Of a stretch of DNA of 64,000 nt, positions 18,984 to 26,745 are shown piece after piece. The translations under genes and the position numbers were made by a program. Each line of letters begins with the position of its first letter. The first letter of the stretch is position 1. The DNA is from Hymenobacter tibetensis (GTDB lineage: Bacteria > Bacteroidota > Bacteroidia > Cytophagales > Hymenobacteraceae), in NCBI RefSeq assembly GCF_022827545.1, contig NZ_CP094669.1, positions 710,001 to 774,000 of the forward strand, in the 5' to 3' direction. A model generated the notes under the pieces. It was not told the DNA's origin. It worked only from the letters and a program-made list of their open reading frames with translations, and did no database searches.

Positions 18984-19985
18984 ATGAACAACCAGCAACT
19001 GAAAGCCCCGCCACTGAATGCGCATTTGCGCTTCTGGCTGCGCGTTTTCGTTGTTCAGTTGTTCGTTCAGCAGCAGTTGCTGCTGCGTGCCGAAGCCCAA
19101 GTCGCCAACGATGACATCAAGCATCGGCAGGTGCTGCGCGCAGAGCAGCCCATCAAGTCTAGCACCACCAACTGCACGGTGCAGTGGAGTGCCGTGGACG
19201 AGAAGCTGACTGGTAAGTGCATCGAGTACCACAACGACCAGTGGTTTGAGTTTACGCCGCAGGTTTCGGGGCGGTACTACGTGAACGTTGGCGGTCAGCA
19301 GTGCCGCGACACCCGCGGGGTGCAACTGGTAGTGCTGACGGGTACACCGGGCCAACCAGATACCTACAACATTCTTTCCTGCACGTCGCTAGGCAGCCAG
19401 GATGATGTGTTTGTGACGTTGGACGGGTTGCGCGCCGGGCAGCCCTATCTGCTCGATGTGGATGGCTACCTCAAGGATTTCTGCGAGTTCAGCTTGGCCG
19501 TAAGCCGCAAGCCGCAGGGGCTACCAGCCGTGGCGGCCCCGCTGCTCTCGACGGTGGCCGCTTCCAACAACAAGCTGTTCACGCTGCGCTGGAGCCTGTC
19601 CGACACGCTGGCTGCGGTTCAACAGTTTCGGGTGTTGCGGCGGGAAGCAGGTGAATTCCGTGCTTCTGCGCAAGCCACCCTGGAAGTAAGCCGCACCACT
19701 TTGGGTGGCAGCAGCACTGAGTACAGCTGGACGGATACTCTTTCAACTCCTGGTCGCTACCTCTATCAAGTGGTGGCTGAAGCGTCCGACAATGCGGCGC
19801 CCGTGGTGGTGCAGCAGCAGTGGTACGCGTTCAGCCAACTCCTACCGGAGGCTGGCTACTTTTCTGGTATCGCCAGCCAAGCAGCCCAACGCGCCACCAA
19901 AGCGCAGCAAAGCTGGGAAAGACGCAGCCACCGGGCCCGCATGAAACGACTGGCTGGGCTGAAACGGCGACAACCTAAATCTTAA
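18984..19985 (+). CDS. secreted protein of the ccm block, unknown function
   Basis: This 333-residue protein has an N-terminal hydrophobic segment (about 16-39) that could be a signal peptide or anchor, then a beta-rich domain containing five to six cysteines (in TNCTVQW, GKCIEYH, QQCRDT, LSCTSLG, KDFCEFSL). A likely fibronectin type III-like module follows (about 185-280, with FTLRWSLSDT and GRYLYQVVAEA). The tail is very basic (RRSHRARMKRLAGLKRRQPKS). No T9SS domain is visible. It starts 9 bases after ccmE and precedes ccmF, so co-expression with cytochrome c maturation is likely. No function is recognised. Confidence 0.75.
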   Translation: MNNQQLKAPPLNAHLRFWLRVFVVQLFVQQQLLLRAEAQVANDDIKHRQVLRAEQPIKSSTTNCTVQWSAVDEKLTGKCIEYHNDQWFEFTPQVSGRYYVNVGGQQCRDTRGVQLVVLTGTPGQPDTYNILSCTSLGSQDDVFVTLDGLRAGQPYLLDVDGYLKDFCEFSLAVSRKPQGLPAVAAPLLSTVAASNNKLFTLRWSLSDTLAAVQQFRVLRREAGEFRASAQATLEVSRTTLGGSSTEYSWTDTLSTPGRYLYQVVAEASDNAAPVVVQQQWYAFSQLLPEAGYFSGIASQAAQRATKAQQSWERRSHRARMKRLAGLKRRQPKS

Positions 19986-20049
19986 AACAAGTTCTGGTTG
20001 ACCGGTTATATCCTGGCAGGTCAGCTTCTTCTCTTACAATGCATTCAAT

Positions 20050-22653
20050 ATGCTAAACACCTTCATTGGCGACGCTGGACACTTAAGTGTCATCGTGGCT
20101 TTCGTGGCAGCCACGGTGGCAGCGTATTCCTACTATATGGCGTCCCGCAACCAGCCCTTGGGGCAGTCGGATGCCAGCTGGCTGCGAATTGGCCGGGGCG
20201 CATTCCTCGTGCACGGGGTGGCGGTAGTGGCCGTGATTGCCTGCTTGTTCGGTATCATCCACGGGCACCGCTACGAGTACTACTATGCCTGGAGCCACTC
20301 CAGCAACCACTTGCCGGTGTACTACATGATTTCCTGCTTCTGGGAAGGGCAGGAGGGTAGCTTCCTGCTATGGATATTCTGGCACGTTGTGCTAGGCCTC
20401 ATCATCATGCGCTTCAACAAGATGTGGGAGGCCCCAGTAATGGCCGTATTCGCGGGGGTGCAGTTGTTTTTGACGTCCATGATCTTGGGCATTGTATTGG
20501 GTGGCGTGAAGATTGGCTCTTCGCCCTTCATTCTGCTCCGCGACTTCCTGACCGACCTACCCGTGTTCAAGCTGAACCCCAACTTCATTCCAGAAGATGG
20601 CACGGGCCTGAACGCGCTATTGCAGAACTACTGGATGGTGATTCACCCACCGACACTATTCCTGGGCTTCGCTCTCACGTTGGTGCCTTTCGCCTTCGCT
20701 GTAGCCGCCCTCTGGAAAGGCGAGTTCACGAAGTGGGTGAAACCAGCGCTACGGTGGTCGTTGGTGGGAGGCTTGGTACTGGGGGTAGGCGTTATGATGG
20801 GGGCCTACTGGGCCTACGAGACGCTCAACTTTGGCGGCTATTGGAACTGGGACCCGGTGGAAAACGCCGTGTACATTCCGTGGCTGGTGCTGGTAGCCGG
20901 TATTCACGCGCTGGTGCTCTGGAACCAGCGCCGGACGGCCCTGCGCACGTCTTTCGTGCTGGTGGTAGCCACCTTCTTGCTTATCCTCTACGCTACGTTC
21001 CTAACCCGTAGTGGGGTACTGGGCAACGCCTCTGTGCACTCCTTCACTGACCTTGGGTTATCGGGCCAGCTGATGATCTATCTGGGAGCCTTCGTGGTGC
21101 TTGCCATTGTGTTGCTGGCGAAGCGCTGGAAGCAGATTCCGGTTTCCGAAAAAGAACTGACTACGTACAACCCGGAACTGTGGGTGTTTGTGGGAGCCAC
21201 TGTGTTGTGTTTGGGGGCCTTCCAAGTGCTGGTGACCACCAGTATTCCAGTGTACAATGCCTTCTTAGGCTTCGTGGGTATCAAGTCCAACTTGGCTCTG
21301 CCTGCCGACCAGATTGCGCACTACACCAAAATTCAGTTGTGGATGGGTGTGGGAGTAGCCTTGCTCTCAGGCTTAGCGCAGGTGATGTGGTGGCAGCGCA
21401 ACGACAAAACCACTATTGTTAACTCGCTTACCAACCCTGGCGCCCTGGCACTGTTGGGCTCGGCGCTGGTTATTCTGCTGCTACGCTACAACAAGCTTAC
21501 GATTTCGCCTACGTACATCGTGCTTCTGACGGCCGCGCTGTTCGGCGTGCTGGCCAACTTAGGCGTGGTGCTGAAAATGTTGCTGCGTCGTGCGCAGCTT
21601 TCCGGCGGTGGTGTAGCCCACTTAGGTATTGCGTTGATGCTGCTCGGCATTCTGGGCTCAGCGGGCTATTCCAATATCATTTCCAAGAACATGTCGGGCA
21701 TGGTGTATTCCAAGGAGTTCGGCGAGGAAATGAACCGCGACAACGTGCTGCTGTGGCGCAACGATACCACCCCCATGGGCGAGTATGATGTAAGCTATAC
21801 CGGCCAATACTTTGACGTGCCCGGCGTGCCTGAGTACGTGAACAAAGACATTCTCTTCCGCCTCGAAGACGAATACAAGGCCTTGGCTCGCGGTGATATC
21901 AAGTTTGGTGATAAGCAGTATTATAAAGCGGGCGATACTGTAGACATCCTGCCCGAAAACACCTACTACCGCGTCGAGTACAAGAACCGGAAGTCTGGCA
22001 ACGTCTTTACACTGTACCCCCGGGCCCAGGAAAACGAAGAAATGGGTGGCCTCTTGGCTTCGCCGGATATCAAGCGTTTTGCTTCGCACGACATTTATTC
22101 CCACATCAACGCCGTGCCGCCGATGAAGGAAAAAGAGTGGAGCGAGCTGAAGGAGTATCAGCTGGCAGTTGGCGACACCATTTTCTTAAATGACTATTTC
22201 GCCGTGTTCCGCGCTATCGAGCCAGCACAGCAAACGGCCGGCCTCGGCCTTGGTAAGGACGATTTGGCTATTCAGGCCGACGTTATTGTGTTTGGCGAGA
22301 AGCAGCGGGAATATCACGTACACCCCATCTTTGTTGTTCGCAACCGCCTCATCGGGCGTGTGCCCGATGAGATTGAGGACCTGGGCCTGCGCTTGAGCTT
22401 GAACGCGGTGGACCCCACTGCCGGCAAGTTCACTTTCGGGGTGAGCACCACACAGAAAGACTACATCATCTTGAAAGCGGTTGAGAAGCCATTTATCAAC
22501 CTGCTATGGAGCGGCACCTTGCTGATGGCTGTTGGCTTTGGCTTGGCATTGCGGCAAAAGAAAACCAAAAAGGAGCCGGCAGTAGCAACCATACCGACGC
22601 CTGCTGTTCGTGTATCCACCAAAAAGCCTCGTCCCGCACAGCGCGTAGCGTAG
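20050..22653 (+). CDS. ccmF: CcmF/CcsA-type cytochrome c haem lyase
   Basis: CcmF takes haem from CcmE and joins it to the CxxCH motif of apocytochrome c. The 867-residue protein has about 14 membrane segments. The haem-binding WWD loop reads FGGYWNWDPVENAVYIPW (around residues 261-278), and a conserved histidine occurs in the preceding NYWMVIHPPTLFLGF segment. A large periplasmic domain spans about residues 560-815 before the last membrane helix. The C-terminal tail is basic and proline-rich. A strong terminator follows 21 bases after the stop. CcmG and CcmH equivalents are not in the window. Confidence 0.93.
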   Translation: MLNTFIGDAGHLSVIVAFVAATVAAYSYYMASRNQPLGQSDASWLRIGRGAFLVHGVAVVAVIACLFGIIHGHRYEYYYAWSHSSNHLPVYYMISCFWEGQEGSFLLWIFWHVVLGLIIMRFNKMWEAPVMAVFAGVQLFLTSMILGIVLGGVKIGSSPFILLRDFLTDLPVFKLNPNFIPEDGTGLNALLQNYWMVIHPPTLFLGFALTLVPFAFAVAALWKGEFTKWVKPALRWSLVGGLVLGVGVMMGAYWAYETLNFGGYWNWDPVENAVYIPWLVLVAGIHALVLWNQRRTALRTSFVLVVATFLLILYATFLTRSGVLGNASVHSFTDLGLSGQLMIYLGAFVVLAIVLLAKRWKQIPVSEKELTTYNPELWVFVGATVLCLGAFQVLVTTSIPVYNAFLGFVGIKSNLALPADQIAHYTKIQLWMGVGVALLSGLAQVMWWQRNDKTTIVNSLTNPGALALLGSALVILLLRYNKLTISPTYIVLLTAALFGVLANLGVVLKMLLRRAQLSGGGVAHLGIALMLLGILGSAGYSNIISKNMSGMVYSKEFGEEMNRDNVLLWRNDTTPMGEYDVSYTGQYFDVPGVPEYVNKDILFRLEDEYKALARGDIKFGDKQYYKAGDTVDILPENTYYRVEYKNRKSGNVFTLYPRAQENEEMGGLLASPDIKRFASHDIYSHINAVPPMKEKEWSELKEYQLAVGDTIFLNDYFAVFRAIEPAQQTAGLGLGKDDLAIQADVIVFGEKQREYHVHPIFVVRNRLIGRVPDEIEDLGLRLSLNAVDPTAGKFTFGVSTTQKDYIILKAVEKPFINLLWSGTLLMAVGFGLALRQKKTKKEPAVATIPTPAVRVSTKKPRPAQRVA

Positions 22654-22674
22654 CAAGCTAAAATCCTCACACAC

Positions 22675-22705
22675 AAAAAGGGCAGCCGAGGAGGCTGCCC
22701 TTTTT
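22675..22705. terminator. bidirectional terminator after ccmF
   Basis: AAAAAGGGCAGCC (22675-22687) pairs perfectly with GGCTGCCCTTTTT (22693-22705) around a five-base loop. Both strands end in a T-run, so it can end ccmF on the plus strand and the T9SS-tail remnant on the minus strand. Confidence 0.93.
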
Positions 22706-22728
22706 GCATAGATACAAAGTGAGTGCGC

Positions 22729-22911
22729 TTACTTAGCGAGCACGAGTTGGCGGGTGGTATACTCGCTGCCAGTCTGCACCTTAAGCAGATAGATGCCGTT
22801 GGCCAAAGTCGAAAGGTTGACTTGGTTGATGAAGTTGTCTTGCAGGCTGTGGTGTACATGTTCGTCATGGAGTAAAGGATCGAGAATGAAGAAGGAGTTT
22901 AATGGAGTATT
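22729..22911 (-). pseudogene. remnant of a T9SS cargo C-terminal domain
   Basis: On the minus strand the frame ending at the TAA of 22729-22731 reads about 60 residues that finish NGIYLLKVQTGSEYTTRQLVLAK, the typical last two strands of a type A T9SS sorting domain. Upstream in frame there is a stop at 22912-22914 and no start codon. The AT-rich stretch at about 22905-22945 marks where similarity to a coding region ends. It is read as the 3' stump of a deleted cargo gene that kept its stop codon and terminator. The remnant status is an inference from the missing 5' part. Confidence 0.75.
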
Positions 22912-23055
22912 TTAAATATTATAATAAAAATAATATATAGCTCAACTATTCGCTCTTGATAAGTTACCTGCTCTTATGCAGGCTTACCTGCACGAAGGCC
23001 ATAAAAACTGTGTATGGCCTCTTATTCTGATAATGCAACCTGTTTGGTTTTTTCA

Positions 23056-23880
23056 ATGACACCCGATTTCCTCTCCCTGCGTATTGTTCTGCTTGGTGCC
23101 GGCCGCGTAGCTAGCCAACTTGGTCCGGCTTTGCAGCAAGCTGGGCATCAGATATCGTACGTCTGGAATCGTAGCCAGGCAGCAGCTCACGCCTTAGCAG
23201 CCACGCTGCCCGGTGCCCAGGTGCTGCCTGATCTGAATTTCACCACCTTGCCGGCTGCGGACGTGTATCTGGTGGCTGTGTCTGATACGGCTGTGCCAGC
23301 GCTACTGGCACAAGCGCAGTTTCCGGTGGGCGCCGTAGTGGCACACACCTCCGGGGCCGTTCCGCTTTCCGTTTTCAGTGCATATTCGGGTGTTCGGGGG
23401 GGCGTATTCTATCCGCTTCAGACATTCAGTGCGGGCCGCCCTGTGAATTGGCAGACGGTGCCTTTCTGCATAGAAGCGGCTGACCCTGCCGCCGAGGCCA
23501 TGCTCCTGCGCCTAGCGGGTACTCTCAGCAGCAGTGTGCAACGCGTTGCTACCCCTCAGCGGCAGGCCATACATGTAGCAGCAGTGTTTGCCTGCAACTT
23601 TACCAACCACCTGTTTGGCATCAGCCACGCCCTTCTGCAAGAGCAGCACTTGCCTCTTTCGCTACTGGCCCCCCTCATCCAGGAAACAGTAGACAAAGCC
23701 CTTGCAGCTCCGCCCTTCACGGTTCAAACTGGTCCCGCAGCTCGCCAAGACGAGCCCACGCTGGCCCGCCACCAGGCTGCGCTACGTGCGTATCCGGAGT
23801 GGCTTGAGCTATATAAAGCGCTCAGTAACAGTATAAAGCAACAACAAGCAGCACTCAGTGTAAACAACCAACGTGTCTAA
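23056..23880 (+). CDS. Rossmann-fold protein with DUF2520 domain
   Basis: This 274-residue protein has an N-terminal NAD(P)-binding Rossmann fold (RIVLLGAGRVASQL, with G14, G16 and A19) and a C-terminal all-helical DUF2520 domain (about 125-265), with the segments FYPLQTFS and HVAAVFACNFTNHLF. The arrangement resembles 6-phosphogluconate dehydrogenase-like and pyrroline-5-carboxylate reductase-like oxidoreductases; the substrate is unknown. The ATG at 23056 (MTPDFLSLRIVLLG) was chosen because the fold begins there. In many Bacteroidota the gene is near kdsC, as here (about 830 bases away). Confidence 0.85.
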   Translation: MTPDFLSLRIVLLGAGRVASQLGPALQQAGHQISYVWNRSQAAAHALAATLPGAQVLPDLNFTTLPAADVYLVAVSDTAVPALLAQAQFPVGAVVAHTSGAVPLSVFSAYSGVRGGVFYPLQTFSAGRPVNWQTVPFCIEAADPAAEAMLLRLAGTLSSSVQRVATPQRQAIHVAAVFACNFTNHLFGISHALLQEQHLPLSLLAPLIQETVDKALAAPPFTVQTGPAARQDEPTLARHQAALRAYPEWLELYKALSNSIKQQQAALSVNNQRV

Positions 23881-23884
23881 TAGC

Positions 23885-23915
23885 TTTGAATCGGGAGCGG
23901 GGGTGCGTACCTTCG
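23885..23915 (+). promoter_or_regulatory. promoter upstream of fdx
   Basis: TTTG (23885-23888), a 19-base spacer and TACCTTCG (23908-23915) match the Bacteroidota TTTG / TAnnTTTG promoter except for one base. The predicted start of transcription is about 23921, leaving a leader of nearly 30 bases before the GTG start of fdx. Confidence 0.65.
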
Positions 23916-23949
23916 TGCCCTTGTTTTTGCCTCGTTTGAAGATTCCTTT

Positions 23950-24282
23950 GTGAAAGCTGTCAATATTACCTTCCAATTTCAGGACGGCCAGCCCGCCCAG
24001 ACCCATGTAGCCGCCGAAGGCGAGTCGGTGCTGGACGTTGCCCTCAACAACGGTATTCAACTGCAGCACAACTGTGGTGGTGTATGTGGCTGTAGCACTT
24101 GCCATGTATACGTGCTGCAAGGGGAAGACCAACTCCCAGAAATCAGCGATAAAGAAGAAGATTTCATTGACCGTGCCGTAAACCCGCGCATCAATTCGCG
24201 TTTGGGGTGCCAGTGCGTGGTGCAAGACAGCACGCAGGACTTGATTATTCTTATTCCACCGCAGGAGTTCCTAGGACACTAA
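23950..24282 (+). CDS. fdx: 2Fe-2S ferredoxin, adrenodoxin/Isc type
   Basis: This small electron carrier of iron-sulfur cluster assembly has 110 residues. The cluster ligands follow the adrenodoxin spacing C42-x5-C48-x2-C51-x35-C87 (in NCGGVCGCSTCH and LGCQCV); Cys46 and Cys89 are extra. The start is GTG at 23950, giving MKAVNITFQFQ. The next gene is iscX, the usual partner at the end of isc operons, although iscS, iscU, iscA and hscAB are absent here. Confidence 0.9.
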   Translation: MKAVNITFQFQDGQPAQTHVAAEGESVLDVALNNGIQLQHNCGGVCGCSTCHVYVLQGEDQLPEISDKEEDFIDRAVNPRINSRLGCQCVVQDSTQDLIILIPPQEFLGH

Positions 24283-24381
24283 GGTCCAAGTTGTAGCAGC
24301 CGGCCATTGGTGGTAGCTACGCTGGTGCCGCTGTTTTGTCCGTAAGCATAAGTGCAAACACTCATCTAGTAAACTTCCCTC

Positions 24382-24621
24382 ATGGCCCATTTCGAGCCCC
24401 CGATGCACTGGAACGACCACGAAGACGTGGCCATTGCCCTCTACGAAAAGTTTGGCGACGACTTCACGGAAGCAAAAATTTACCGCATCCGCTTCACGGA
24501 ACTGCTGGAGTGGGTGCTGAGCTTGCCCAACTTCGAGGGTACAAAAGAAGAATCCAACGAAGGACACCTAGAGCAGATTCAAGCCAAGTGGGTGTACGAA
24601 TGGCGCGACAACCAAAAATAA
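24382..24621 (+). CDS. iscX: IscX (YfhJ), iron-sulfur assembly regulator
   Basis: This 79-residue acidic protein matches IscX throughout: HWNDHEDVAIALYEKFGDDF, then RIRFTELLEWVLSLPNF, SNEGHLEQIQAKWVYEW. In other bacteria IscX binds the cysteine desulfurase IscS and modulates sulfur transfer in an iron-dependent way. It lies 99 bases after fdx on the same strand, in the order seen at the end of isc operons. The length is slightly above the enterobacterial form (66 residues), owing to an N-terminal extension. Confidence 0.88.
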   Translation: MAHFEPPMHWNDHEDVAIALYEKFGDDFTEAKIYRIRFTELLEWVLSLPNFEGTKEESNEGHLEQIQAKWVYEWRDNQK

Positions 24622-24713
24622 AATCTCCCTGCCAAGCCTAGCCTGAAGACCAACCTACCACCCTTATGTGTAGGGAAGTTTCCAAGCTAGGCTTTGTCAT
24701 TTCAATACCCAGT

Positions 24714-25202
24714 ATGCTGCCCGATTTATCAGCTATTAAGGCGTTTATATTCGATGTAGATGGCGTGCTGACGGATGGCACTCTGCTGGCGCTCAATTCA
24801 GGTGAGCAAGCCCGCACCTTCCACATCCGCGACGGTTACGCCATTCGGCACGCCCTGAAACAAGGCTACCGTATTGCCATCATTTCGGGCCGGGAGGAAG
24901 AAGGGGTGCGCAAGCGCTTGGAGTCGTTGGATGTGCGTGATATTTTTCTGGGGGTAGACGACAAGATGAAGATCTTCAACACCTACATCAACACCTACCG
25001 CCTCGACCCAGCCCAAATTGCGTATATGGGCGACGATATGCCCGACGTGGAAGTGATGCGCCGCTGCGGCTTAGCCGCCTGCCCCGCTGATGCCGCTGCC
25101 GACGTCCTCGCTGTCAGCAGCTATATAGCCGAAAAACCCGGTGGCTACGGCGCTGTGCGCGAGCTACTGGAAGCAGTGCTCAAGGCCCAGCAAAGCTGGT
25201 AA
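24714..25202 (+). CDS. kdsC: KdsC-like HAD phosphatase
   Basis: The product is a 162-residue HAD-superfamily phosphatase of the C0 (capless) type. It probably hydrolyses 3-deoxy-D-manno-octulosonate 8-phosphate in Kdo and lipopolysaccharide synthesis. Motif I is FDVDGVLTDG (nucleophile D14, acid D16), motif II IISGR, motif III with VDDKM, and motif IV YMGDDMPD. The C-terminal AEKPGGYGAVRE loop is characteristic of KdsC tetramers. The ATG at 24714 was preferred over one 48 bases upstream because relatives begin just before the IKAFIFDVDG strand. A phosphatase for a related sugar acid (such as KDN) cannot be excluded. Confidence 0.85.
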   Translation: MLPDLSAIKAFIFDVDGVLTDGTLLALNSGEQARTFHIRDGYAIRHALKQGYRIAIISGREEEGVRKRLESLDVRDIFLGVDDKMKIFNTYINTYRLDPAQIAYMGDDMPDVEVMRRCGLAACPADAAADVLAVSSYIAEKPGGYGAVRELLEAVLKAQQSW

Positions 25203-25266
25203 CCAGCCCCGAAAAGCAGCGCTACACCATCTTGATTGCGAGCAATAAAGGCCTTTTTGAGCCGGG

Positions 25267-25296
25267 TTGCGCTTTTCCCAATTACCTCTATCTTTA
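25267..25296 (+). promoter_or_regulatory. promoter upstream of the cold-shock gene
   Basis: TTG (25267-25269), a 19-base spacer and TATCTTTA (25289-25296) differ from the Bacteroidota consensus only in the last base. The predicted transcript starts near 25302, about 27 bases before the ATG. Confidence 0.6.
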
Positions 25297-25328
25297 CCCG
25301 ATCATCTATTCACCATTTTCTTTATTAC

Positions 25329-25520
25329 ATGAAAACAGGAACCGTAAAATTCTATAATGAGTCGAAGGGCTACGGCTTCATTACAGATGACGAGACGAAG
25401 GAAGACTTCTTCGTGCACGTGACGGGCCTTAACGGGGGCCAAATTCAGCAGAATGACCGGGTGGAGTTTGATACACAGGAAGGTCGTAAGGGTGTAAATG
25501 CCGTAAACGTGAAGCGCGTA
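25329..25520 (+). CDS. cspA: cold-shock domain protein (CspA family)
   Basis: This 63-residue single OB-fold nucleic-acid-binding protein carries RNP1 (KGYGFI) and RNP2 (DFFVHV) and has nearly the usual 65-70 residues. Such proteins melt RNA secondary structure; some are cold-induced and some are constitutive. The start is the ATG at 25329 (MKTGTVKFYNESKG), after an AT-rich leader. It is a single-gene unit, closed by a strong hairpin. The stop lies at about 25521-25523, directly after the final VKRV. Confidence 0.93.
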
Positions 25521-25551
25521 TAGTTTCCGTACCGTTTCGCTTTTCTATTCT

Positions 25552-25585
25552 AGAAAGCCTCCCCATGTATGGGGAGGCTTTCTTT
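25552..25585 (+). terminator. terminator after the cold-shock gene
   Basis: AGAAAGCCTCCCCA (25552-25565) pairs perfectly with TGGGGAGGCTTTCT (25570-25583) around TGTA, followed by TT. It places the start of the next gene downstream of it. Confidence 0.9.
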
Positions 25586-25667
25586 CTGTTATTCGCGGCA
25601 CTTTGCGGCACGTTTGCGGTGCTGCTGCGTTATCTTTTTATTTCTTGTGGCTTATCAGTTTGTGGCT

Positions 25668-26612
25668 ATGGCATCTGCCTTCTCCTTTTTCACTGCGGCA
25701 GCGGGTGGGCCAGCTGGGACGGGCAGCGACAAAGACGAGTCTGGACTTCGTTTGCGCCCGATTGCCCGACTTATTCGGCTGCCCAACTTGTTGATCATGC
25801 TGCTCTGCTTGGTGTTGGTGCGAGCCGGGCTGCTACACCCGGCTACTCCCTTGGCCACCCTGTTGGACTGGCGCTTTGGGGTGCTCGTGCTGGCTACCTT
25901 GTGCGTAGGAGCGGCCGGCTATATCATCAACGACTACTACGATGTCAAGATTGACGCCATCAACCGGCCGGGGCGACTAGTGGTGGGGCGCGAAGTGAAC
26001 CGCCGCCGGGCCATGCTGGCGCACCTGTTGCTGTCGGGGCTGGGTGTAGGCATGGCCGGGATGCTGTCGCCGCTGCTGGGTGTTGTCAACCTGGGGTCGG
26101 CGCTGCTGCTGTGGGGGTATTCGGTGCGATTCAAGCGGGTCGCACTGGTTGGCAACGTGAGCATTGCTACGCTCACGGCGGCGCTGGTGCTGCTGCCCGA
26201 ACTACAACTGCGCACCGGCAACGATAATGTGTGGGTGTATGCATTGGCCGCTTTCCTGCTCACCGTGGTGCGTGAGATAGTGAAAGATGTGGAAGACATG
26301 CGGGGTGATGCCCAACACGACTGCCACACGCTGCCCATCGTGTGGGGGGTTGCACGCACAAAATGGGTGGCGGGTTTTTTCTTGGGCTGCCTGGTGGTGC
26401 TGGTGGCGGGGGCTGGTGCCGAGGCACTACGCCACGGCCCGGTACTGTTGGGCTTATGGCTGCTGTTGCTCGTGCTGGGCCCTTTGTTTGCGCTGGCTCG
26501 TTTATTGTGGCGCGCCGATCAGCGGCGGCATTTTGCAAAACTGAGTAAGTGGTGCAAAGGAATAATGCTGGCCGGCGTACTCTCTATGCTGCTAGTGAAC
26601 GTAATAGGGTAA
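25668..26612 (+). CDS. UbiA-family prenyltransferase
   Basis: The product is a 314-residue integral membrane prenyltransferase. The two aspartate-rich motifs that hold Mg-pyrophosphate are present: NDYYDVKID (N88, D89, D92, D96) and DVEDMRGD (D207, D210, D214). Eight to nine membrane segments are visible. UbiA enzymes attach polyprenyl chains to aromatic rings or other acceptors; this subtype resembles Bacteroidota proteins annotated as geranylgeranylglycerol-phosphate geranylgeranyltransferase, so the acceptor is uncertain. The ATG at 25668 was chosen because upstream in-frame starts lie in the terminator of the cold-shock gene. The membrane core is strongly GC-rich. Confidence 0.88.
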   Translation: MASAFSFFTAAAGGPAGTGSDKDESGLRLRPIARLIRLPNLLIMLLCLVLVRAGLLHPATPLATLLDWRFGVLVLATLCVGAAGYIINDYYDVKIDAINRPGRLVVGREVNRRRAMLAHLLLSGLGVGMAGMLSPLLGVVNLGSALLLWGYSVRFKRVALVGNVSIATLTAALVLLPELQLRTGNDNVWVYALAAFLLTVVREIVKDVEDMRGDAQHDCHTLPIVWGVARTKWVAGFFLGCLVVLVAGAGAEALRHGPVLLGLWLLLLVLGPLFALARLLWRADQRRHFAKLSKWCKGIMLAGVLSMLLVNVIG

Positions 26613-26745
26613 AACCGTAGCCGCTACTGCTGCGTTTACAGCAAACAATTGCGTGTTTATCGTGTTGCCGGCTGAAGAGTTTATCTGCACGTGCTGGCTA
26701 ACTTGAAAATAGCTCACTCCTTATTTTTCCTTTTTCAAAGCCTTT

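Noticed and set aside
22977..22992. Palindrome TGCAGG-CTTA-CCTGCA before the DUF2520 gene
   Set aside because: It is short and without a second copy or promoter relation; it may be chance.
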